A stretch of 33,333 bases of DNA from Pseudomonas lopnurensis (GTDB taxonomy: Bacteria > Pseudomonadota > Gammaproteobacteria > Pseudomonadales > Pseudomonadaceae): assembly GCF_015070855.1 (NCBI RefSeq), contig NZ_JADDIX010000056.1, forward strand, positions 1 to 33,333, given 5' to 3'. Below are positions 27,719-33,333 of this stretch, in pieces. Every line of letters begins with the position of its first letter. Position 1 is the stretch's first letter. The position numbers were made by a program, and so were the translations under genes. The notes beneath the pieces are model-generated. The model was not told the DNA's origin. It did no database searches and was given only the letters and a program-made list of their open reading frames with translations.

Positions 27719-29143
27719 ATGAGCCGACCTTCAGCCTGCCGCGACCTGATCGACCGTTACCGCCAGGCCTGGCGCCACTCCTGGCGTCAGCGCAAGGCCA
27801 TGGACGCCCCATCACGCCTGAATCACGAGGTACATTTCCTGCCCGCCGCCCTGGCCCTGCAGGAAGCGCCGGTGCATCCCGCGCCGCGCATCATCCAGTG
27901 GACCATCATGGCCTTCGCCGCGCTCGCGGTGCTCTGGGCCTGCATCGGCGAAATCGACGTGGTCGCCACCGCGACCGGCAAGGTCGTGCCCAGCGGCAAG
28001 AGCAAGGTCATCCAGCCCAGCGAAGTGGCCGTGGTCAAGGCGATCCACGTTCAGGATGGTCAGACCGTCAAGGCCGGGGAACTGCTGGTGGAGCTGGACA
28101 CCCAGATCACCGGGGCCGACGTCCAGCGCCTGAAGAGCGACCTCCTGGCCGCCCAGGTGGACAGCGCACGCGCAAGCGCCTTGCTCGAATCCATAGAGAC
28201 GGATCGGGAACCCGCCTCGCTGGCGGCTCGCATCCCCCAGGCCTCCGAGGCGCAGCAACTTTCGGCGCAGACCTGGCTGAGGGGGCAGTATCTCGAGCTG
28301 AAAAGCTCACTGGAGCAGAGCGACGCCGAAATTGCCCAGCGCGTGGCGGAAATCCAGGCGGCCCGCGCCTGGGTCGCCAAATTGCAGGAGTCGCTGCCCA
28401 TCACCCGCCAGTTGGCGGCGGACTACAGGCGCCTGCTGGACAAGGCCTATATCGCCAAGCATGCCTGGCTGGAGAAGGAACAACTGCGCCTCGACCAGGA
28501 GCGGGAACTGGCCGTGCAGCAAGCCCGGGTCTTGGAACTGCAAGCGGCCAGGCAGCAGGCAGAGGGGCGCCGCCAGGGCGTGCTGGCCCAGACCCGCCGG
28601 GCCATGCTCGACCTGCTGCATGAGTCGGAACAACGCTCCGCCGGCCTGCAACAGGAATTGCACAAGGCCGAGCAGCGCGACCGGCTGATGCGCCTGACCG
28701 CTCCAGTCGACGGCACCGTCCAGCAACTGGCCATCCATACCCCCGGTGGGGTGGTTACCGAGGCCCAGCCGCTGATGGTCGTCGTGCCCAGCAACCAGCC
28801 GGTGGAAGTCGAGGCCCTGCTGGAGAACAAGGATATAGGTTTCGTGCGCCCGGGCCAGGAAGTGGAGGTCAAGGTGGATACCTTCACCTTCACCAGGTAC
28901 GGCGTGGTGCATGGCACGGTGCAGAGCATCTCCGACGATGCCATCGAGGATGAACGGCTGGGGCTGGTGTACAGCGCACGGATACAGCTCAGGGAAAACA
29001 GCATCCTGGTTGGCAGCCAGCAGGTGCCGTTGTCGCCGGGGATGGCGATCAGGGCAGAGGTGAAGACCGACAAGCGCAAGGTTATTGATTACTTCCTAAG
29101 TCCTTTAAAACAATATATGGATGAGAGCCTAAGCGAGCGGTAA
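27719..29143 (+). CDS. Type I secretion membrane-fusion protein (HlyD-like)
   Basis: 474 residues. Cytosolic N terminus (~1-57; SWRQRKAMDAPSRLNHEVHF...LPAALALQE aligns with HlyD), one membrane helix (~58-78), lipoyl half (GKVVPSGKSKVIQPSEVAVV), long alpha hairpin (~120-320), second lipoyl half (LTAPVDGTVQQLAIHTPGGV) and the HlyD C-terminal block LLENKDIGFVRPGQEVEVKV...DDAIEDERLGLVYSARI, ending in MDESLSER much like E. coli HlyD. It bridges the ABC exporter and TolC. ATG 27719 fits the E. coli N-terminal length; its ribosome site is weak. The last codons mark the start of A/T-rich DNA. Confidence 0.94.
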   Translation: MSRPSACRDLIDRYRQAWRHSWRQRKAMDAPSRLNHEVHFLPAALALQEAPVHPAPRIIQWTIMAFAALAVLWACIGEIDVVATATGKVVPSGKSKVIQPSEVAVVKAIHVQDGQTVKAGELLVELDTQITGADVQRLKSDLLAAQVDSARASALLESIETDREPASLAARIPQASEAQQLSAQTWLRGQYLELKSSLEQSDAEIAQRVAEIQAARAWVAKLQESLPITRQLAADYRRLLDKAYIAKHAWLEKEQLRLDQERELAVQQARVLELQAARQQAEGRRQGVLAQTRRAMLDLLHESEQRSAGLQQELHKAEQRDRLMRLTAPVDGTVQQLAIHTPGGVVTEAQPLMVVVPSNQPVEVEALLENKDIGFVRPGQEVEVKVDTFTFTRYGVVHGTVQSISDDAIEDERLGLVYSARIQLRENSILVGSQQVPLSPGMAIRAEVKTDKRKVIDYFLSPLKQYMDESLSER

Positions 29144-29165
29144 GTGCTAAATTGCAGGTTAATAA

Positions 29166-29339
29166 ATGATATTTGATTTTATCTGGCAGCTAATTTTTTA
29201 TTACCTGGGCCTTTATACGCTTAAGATCATTAGTCTAGGGGAGTTTTCCGATAGAAAAGCAAACCCCATAATATCTTTACTTGGTTTTTTTGTGCTGATC
29301 GTGTTTGCTTTTATAATCTATTCCATATTAAATGACTAA
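29166..29339 (+). CDS. Small membrane protein, 57 residues (secretion-locus cassette gene 1)
   Basis: Starts MIFDFIWQLIFYYLGLYTLK, has a short polar loop (GEFSDRKANP), then a second hydrophobic helix (IISLLGFFVLIVFAFIIYSI) and ends LND. Two predicted membrane helices with both ends probably on the same side. A weak AGG lies seven to nine bases before the ATG. Codon use is strongly A/T-biased (ATA, TTA, TTT), unlike the adjoining hlyD gene. I do not recognise the family; small two-helix proteins often serve as immunity or accessory proteins, but that is inference here. Its stop overlaps the next start (ATGACTAA). Confidence 0.7.
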   Translation: MIFDFIWQLIFYYLGLYTLKIISLGEFSDRKANPIISLLGFFVLIVFAFIIYSILND

Positions 29340-29631
29340 AGGTATGAGTATTGAAAAGATTGCGGAAAAGTTTGGAGTTGCAGCCGTGGTTAACGCTATT
29401 GCAGGTGCGAAGGTTTTAGGTGTTGGGGCTGCCATTCATTCAGAGCCTATTGGTGGCTATGGAGATCCAAATCAGATTAATGGGTATACTTATAATCCCG
29501 CCGATGGTAAGTGGTATAAATCTCCGTCGGCGCCTGATTATGGGCAGTACGGTTGGCTAGAGCCAGCTGACTCCTCTATGGCTGAAAGATTAGTTTATCT
29601 ATGGCTGAACATGTTTATATGGTGGCTTTAG
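29332..29631 (+). CDS. Hypothetical protein, 99 residues (cassette gene 2)
   Basis: N-terminal Ala/Gly/Val-rich amphipathic-hydrophobic segment (KFGVAAVVNAIAGAKVLGVG, ~14-33), then a Gly/Tyr/Pro-rich stretch (GGYGDPNQINGYTYNPADGK) and a hydrophobic end (YLWLNMFIWWL). The glycine-rich pattern resembles small bacteriocins or fragments of repetitive secreted proteins, but I recognise no family. Start at 29332 overlaps gene 1 by 8 bases; ATG 29344, after AAAGG, is an alternative. A/T-rich codons. It overlaps gene 3 by 31 bases. Confidence 0.6.
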   Translation: MTKGMSIEKIAEKFGVAAVVNAIAGAKVLGVGAAIHSEPIGGYGDPNQINGYTYNPADGKWYKSPSAPDYGQYGWLEPADSSMAERLVYLWLNMFIWWL

Positions 29632-29936
29632 GGGCGGGAGTACTGTTTTATGGAGAACGTTCAAAGCTTGTGGTAGCTACTTTGGCAGTCTCTGCCTGCA
29701 TGGTGTTTTTTCCTGAACATAGTGTGTTGAGAGGGTCGGCTGGATCAGTTGGTGTTAAGAGAATAGTCATGAGCTGCCTTGCAGCGGCATTATTGCTGGC
29801 TGCCCCTATGATTATTCTGGGCTCTTCGAAGCCTACCGAGATGGTAGTGCTTTTCATTGCTGTATATCTGGCTGCAAGGCCTTATGGGCTTTTTACTATT
29901 GCGATGATGCAAACAGCAGGTGTGAGAAATGAATAG
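29601..29936 (+). CDS. Hypothetical membrane protein, 111 residues (cassette gene 3)
   Basis: Three to four hydrophobic segments: YMVALGAGVLFYG, LVVATLAVSACMVFF, IVMSCLAAALLLAAPMIIL and EMVVLFIAVYLAARP. No signal or motif recognised. No good ribosome site; a start at 29601 or 29619 would rely on coupling to gene 2. Ends 32 bases before gene 4. Same A/T-rich composition. It could be an integral inner-membrane immunity protein or orphan accessory protein; no evidence decides. Confidence 0.55.
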   Translation: MAEHVYMVALGAGVLFYGERSKLVVATLAVSACMVFFPEHSVLRGSAGSVGVKRIVMSCLAAALLLAAPMIILGSSKPTEMVVLFIAVYLAARPYGLFTIAMMQTAGVRNE

Positions 29937-29968
29937 CTATGAAACTACTAAGAGAGATAGGTGGGAAA

Positions 29969-30451
29969 ATGAGTAATAAAATTGTTTTAAAGAGGGGCTT
30001 TTTTTATATGGTCGCTTTTTGGCTGGTGTCAAGTACTCTGTTGGGTTTTTTGTTTGGGTTACAGGAGGTAGACGCTCCTTATGTGACGAAAAGATATGCC
30101 TGGGTAGGGGGGTATATTGAAAATTATTCGAAATTTAGCTGGGCGATGTTTTTTTTGTTGATGGAGCTTCCGGTCTTGTTGCTTCTATCTTGCAGATATG
30201 GTGTCAGTCGTGTGGCTATTAGCGGTAAGGCAATAGTCGCGTTTGTTGCTGTAGTTATCTCATCATTGCTCGGCTTGCTAGGTATGATCGAGCCGAGAGG
30301 AGGCAATGCCTTTTCACGGTTTGTTCGAGTTTTGATGGTGGAGTTTGATTGGCTGGGGGCATTGTTGTTCTTCATGTTGCTGGCCTATTCTTTTTGGGCT
30401 TCATTATTGGTTCTGATTAATAGCAAAGGAAGGAGTGAGAAAAATGTCTGA
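29969..30451 (+). CDS. Hypothetical four-helix membrane protein, 160 residues (cassette gene 4)
   Basis: About four membrane helices: GFFYMVAFWLVSSTLLGFLF, FSWAMFFLLMELPVLLLLSC, IVAFVAVVISSLLGLLGM and LGALLFFMLLAYSFWASLLV. No recognised domain. ATG 29969 is chosen because AGGTGGG lies three bases before it; an in-frame ATG 30 bases upstream lacks a site. Its stop overlaps the RTX start by eight bases (ATGTCTGA), so the two are translationally coupled, the usual arrangement for functionally paired genes. A/T-rich. Confidence 0.72.
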   Translation: MSNKIVLKRGFFYMVAFWLVSSTLLGFLFGLQEVDAPYVTKRYAWVGGYIENYSKFSWAMFFLLMELPVLLLLSCRYGVSRVAISGKAIVAFVAVVISSLLGLLGMIEPRGGNAFSRFVRVLMVEFDWLGALLFFMLLAYSFWASLLVLINSKGRSEKNV

Positions 30452-33333
30452 GGAAGCTGTTTCTGCTGAAGGCTTATTTCAGGATTACTGGTCTAGTGTT
30501 TCTGGCGGACTATCCAGCACGCTAAGCAGTATATCTAATAGCTATGCACAAGCTGATTATGCCAACGCAGCAAAAAGAGCTGAAATAGCAAACACTCTGG
30601 CCTCTCAGTACGAGTACTTTTCAACTCGAGCAGCAGAACTTTCCAAATCCGCCGATCAGGCTGGTTTGGATATGAAAAAATCAGCTCAAAATGCTCTGGA
30701 TAGCGCGTCCTTGATGTTCAGACAGCAGGCGGAAGCCCTTAGGACTCAGGGACTAGATGCATTTAGCAAAGTAAACGCTGATCTATTAAGCGGGCTAAAT
30801 AGAGAGCTTCTAGCTAAGACAGGCGGAGTTTTGGGCCCTTTAGGAGATGTTCTTGATATAGGTCTGAAGTCAATAGAAGGGGACTATTATGGCGCTGCTG
30901 GAGCTTTCATTGGAGCTGTCGCAGGTGCAGCTTTAGCGGCAGCTTTAGTAGGGCTGACGGGATGGATTTCAATTCCGCTGGCAATTGGCTTTAGTATTCT
31001 TACAGGAGAAAGTTTTGAGTCACTATTCAATTATCTTGATCCATTAGGCATAAATTCAGACGTAAATACCAACTTCGATCTCGCCCTAAAAACAGCCTCC
31101 CCCATCGTCCTAGATCTCGACGGCGACGGTATCGAAACCTTCGGTGCCGATGGCCAGGTGCTGTTCGACCACGATGGCGACGGTGATAAACACGGAACCG
31201 GCTGGGTCAAATCCGACGACGGCCTGCTGGTGCTGGATCGTAACGGTAATGGCACCATTGATAATGGCCTGGAGCTGTTTGGCGAAAATACATTGTTGGC
31301 AGACGGTAGCAAGGCCCGCGACGGTTTTGAGGCCATGCAGGCAGTTGATCAAAACGGCGATGGCAAACTGGATGCGAACGATGCCGTCTGGGCCGATCTG
31401 CGCGTCTGGCGCGATATGAACGGCGATGGTATCAGCCAGAATGGTGAACTTTTCACACTGGCAGATCTGGGTATAAAGAGCATTGGTACTGGTTCCGACG
31501 GCAAGAAGCAGAACTTGGGTAACAATAACCATGTTGATGGTTTCGGTACCTTCGAGTGGGATGAAAACCGTGGTGGTGGCACGGGTGTCAGTGGCGACGT
31601 TTATTTCGAGGATAACCAGTTCTACCGTGAGTTCGGTGAATCCATAGAGATTCCGAGCGAGCTGACAGATATTGCCAATATGCGCGGTTCGGGCGCAGTT
31701 CGTGATCTACGAGAAGCAGCGGTAACCAGCGCTTCACTACGCGATACTATTGTCAACTACTCCCAAGCCGAAACTCGCTCGGAGCAGCAGGCCTTGCTGA
31801 ACCAGTTGGTTAATGCCTGGGCGGGCAGTGCAAGCTTCCGGACATTCGATGAGCGCGTGGAAGACCTGGGAGAGGGAAAGTTTTACAATGTTGAGTTCTC
31901 CTATACTTGGGATATCGAGAATCGCATTCCTGGTCTGGCCGGTGGCGGATCAAGTGGCTCTGCAGAAGCTGGTGGCCTCTTGGGCGACACGCCTACCGGT
32001 TGGAACTTTGATAAGGATCCAACAGCAGAACAGCTTAAAAATAAAGAGCTGCTGGAAATGGTGCGAGTACTTGAGGTCTTCAATAATCAGTATTTCTTTG
32101 AATTTCAGTCCTCGACGCAGAACGAGAGAACTGGCTTGATCGGCGTGTCCTATAAGGCTGGAGCACAAAGCAGGTCCGGCGGCGCCCGGATGCCTTTAGG
32201 CAACACACTATATCTGACCGAAGAAGATTTCAGCTTCGGACCTCAACAGGAAGCCAATATCAGAAAGGCCTACCAGGCTCTATTGGACTCCGTCTACGAT
32301 GGGCTGCTTCTGCAAACCCGCCTCAAACCTTATATGGACGCGGTATCCATAACCATCGGAGAAGATGGTGTCAGTCTGGACTTCAGCGCAGCGCTGGAAA
32401 AGCTTGAAGAAGCGCATACCCGCAACCCGGTCAAGGCTATAGTCGACATGTCTGAATTCGCATCGATGATGGCTGGTAGCCGAGGCTGGGCGACGAACGA
32501 GATCGTGGTCATTGGCGAGTGGGTGCGCCAGTTAGACTCCTCTCAACTCGGAGAACTTCAACAGCAACTAGGTGCCGACCAGAAAGTCATCATCGATACA
32601 GAGACCGGTACGACCCTTCAAGGGGGCGCGCGCTCAGACTTCCTCTTCGGAGAGGGCGGTAACGACTATCTGTATGGAAATGCTGGGGCAGACTTCCTCG
32701 ATGGGGGCGAAGGTAGCGATCGTCTGTATGGTGGGGATGGAAATGACATCCTCTACGGCGGAGCAGGCAACGACACCCTCAATGGCGATGCCGGTAATGA
32801 TGTTCTCGAAGGCGGCGCCGGCAACGACACTCTCAACGGTGGCGTCGGCAGCGATATCTACCGCTTCGGCCGTGGCTGGGGGCAGGACACCCTCAACAAC
32901 TACGACACCAGCGCCAACAAGGTGGATGCCATCGTCTTCGCTGAAGACATTGTGCCCGACGATATCGTCATCGCCCGTTCCGGCACCAACCTGATCCTGT
33001 CGCTCAAGGACAGCACCGACAAGATCACGGTCAGCAGCTACTTCAGCAATGACGGCACCAGCGCCTACCGATTGGAGGAAATCCGCTTCGCCGATGGCAC
33101 CACCTGGAGCATCGACCAGGTCAAGGTCATGGCGATCCAGAGTACCGACGGCAACGACACCCTGACCGGCTACGCGACGGACGACCATCTGAGTGGTGGC
33201 TTGGGTGACGACTCCCTCTATGGTGAAGCGGGTAACGACCTGCTGGATGGCGGTGAGGGCAATGATCGTCTCTATGGTGGCAACGGCGACGACACCCTGA
33301 TCGGCGGAGCCGGTAATGACACCCTCAACGGCG
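30444..33333 (+). CDS. Large RTX calcium-binding protein, type I secretion cargo (3' end outside window)
   Basis: 963 codons visible, no stop. A strong site (AAGGAAGGAG) precedes the ATG. Regions: 1-130 helical, Ser/Ala-rich, coiled-coil-like; 149-190 glycine-zipper hydrophobic segment (GAAGAFIGAVAGAALAAALV, WISIPLAIGFSILTG) able to span or insert into a membrane; 220-335 EF-hand-like Ca loops (DLDGDGIE at 224, DRNGNGTID at 265, DQNGDGKLD at 302, DMNGDG at 324) as in FrpC-type proteins; 400-720 unassigned, mixed alpha/beta; ~726-810 RTX nonapeptides (GGAGNDTLNG), then YRFGRGWGQDTLNNYD (HCBP-related); second RTX block from ~902 to the edge. Export would use the exporter and adaptor upstream; calcium folds the repeats outside the cell. 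No hlyC-type acyltransferase lies in view. About codon 212 the DNA changes from A/T-rich to GC-richer. Toxin, adhesin or enzyme cannot be decided. Confidence 0.9.
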   Translation, partial: MSEEAVSAEGLFQDYWSSVSGGLSSTLSSISNSYAQADYANAAKRAEIANTLASQYEYFSTRAAELSKSADQAGLDMKKSAQNALDSASLMFRQQAEALRTQGLDAFSKVNADLLSGLNRELLAKTGGVLGPLGDVLDIGLKSIEGDYYGAAGAFIGAVAGAALAAALVGLTGWISIPLAIGFSILTGESFESLFNYLDPLGINSDVNTNFDLALKTASPIVLDLDGDGIETFGADGQVLFDHDGDGDKHGTGWVKSDDGLLVLDRNGNGTIDNGLELFGENTLLADGSKARDGFEAMQAVDQNGDGKLDANDAVWADLRVWRDMNGDGISQNGELFTLADLGIKSIGTGSDGKKQNLGNNNHVDGFGTFEWDENRGGGTGVSGDVYFEDNQFYREFGESIEIPSELTDIANMRGSGAVRDLREAAVTSASLRDTIVNYSQAETRSEQQALLNQLVNAWAGSASFRTFDERVEDLGEGKFYNVEFSYTWDIENRIPGLAGGGSSGSAEAGGLLGDTPTGWNFDKDPTAEQLKNKELLEMVRVLEVFNNQYFFEFQSSTQNERTGLIGVSYKAGAQSRSGGARMPLGNTLYLTEEDFSFGPQQEANIRKAYQALLDSVYDGLLLQTRLKPYMDAVSITIGEDGVSLDFSAALEKLEEAHTRNPVKAIVDMSEFASMMAGSRGWATNEIVVIGEWVRQLDSSQLGELQQQLGADQKVIIDTETGTTLQGGARSDFLFGEGGNDYLYGNAGADFLDGGEGSDRLYGGDGNDILYGGAGNDTLNGDAGNDVLEGGAGNDTLNGGVGSDIYRFGRGWGQDTLNNYDTSANKVDAIVFAEDIVPDDIVIARSGTNLILSLKDSTDKITVSSYFSNDGTSAYRLEEIRFADGTTWSIDQVKVMAIQSTDGNDTLTGYATDDHLSGGLGDDSLYGEAGNDLLDGGEGNDRLYGGNGDDTLIGGAGNDTLNG

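Noticed and set aside
29144..30443. hlyC-type acyltransferase among the small genes
   Set aside because: None of the four proteins has the size or conserved His/Asp blocks of RTX acyltransferases, and most are membrane proteins.

Overview
The window reads as chromosomal DNA from a GC-rich gamma-proteobacterium of the Pseudomonadaceae, most like Pseudomonas or Stutzerimonas. Several products (FtnA-type ferritin, PA0148-type adenine deaminase, a NalD/TtgR-type TetR repressor beside copZ and a Bcr/CflA transporter) match Pseudomonas proteins I know well. Intergenic spaces carry the short palindromic repeats common in these genomes. No rRNA, tRNA, insertion sequence, prophage or CRISPR array was seen.

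Layout. 1-404: a PAAR-repeat protein (type VI secretion tip), cut by the window edge. 760-6339 (minus): a complete three-gene RND efflux operon (lipoprotein adaptor, pump, outer-membrane channel). 6585-7052: the non-heme ferritin ftnA. 7331-9253: a methyl-accepting chemotaxis protein. 9643-11232: mqo. 11517-14673: a copper module, with copA-cueR on the minus strand and copZ diverging from it; both promoters have the 19-bp spacer and dyad typical of CueR targets. 14694-16886: a nalD-like repressor diverging from an MFS drug transporter, then a 54-residue protein. 17028-17978: adenine deaminase. 18575-19165: yigZ. 19362-19691: a 19-cysteine Csp3-like copper-storage protein, a second copper gene 5 kb from the first set.

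19840-25182 is a complete rutABCDEF operon for pyrimidine-ring catabolism, with divergent rutR. The gap between rutA and rutR holds a palindrome matching the RutR operator, a -24/-12 (sigma-54) promoter and two NtrC-type sites 20 bp apart at enhancer distance, so nitrogen control of uracil use can be read from the DNA.

25465-33333 is a type I secretion locus: an ABC exporter with a degenerate C39-like domain, its HlyD adaptor, four small mostly membrane-type genes, and the start of a large RTX protein that runs off the window. From about 29144 to 31080 the DNA is markedly A/T-rich; this covers all four small genes and roughly the first 212 codons of the RTX gene. The composition then switches inside the RTX reading frame, just before its calcium-binding modules. 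It looks like an exchanged cassette carrying a variable N-terminal effector module with small companion genes, possibly immunity or export accessories. This is the least explained and most interesting part of the window.
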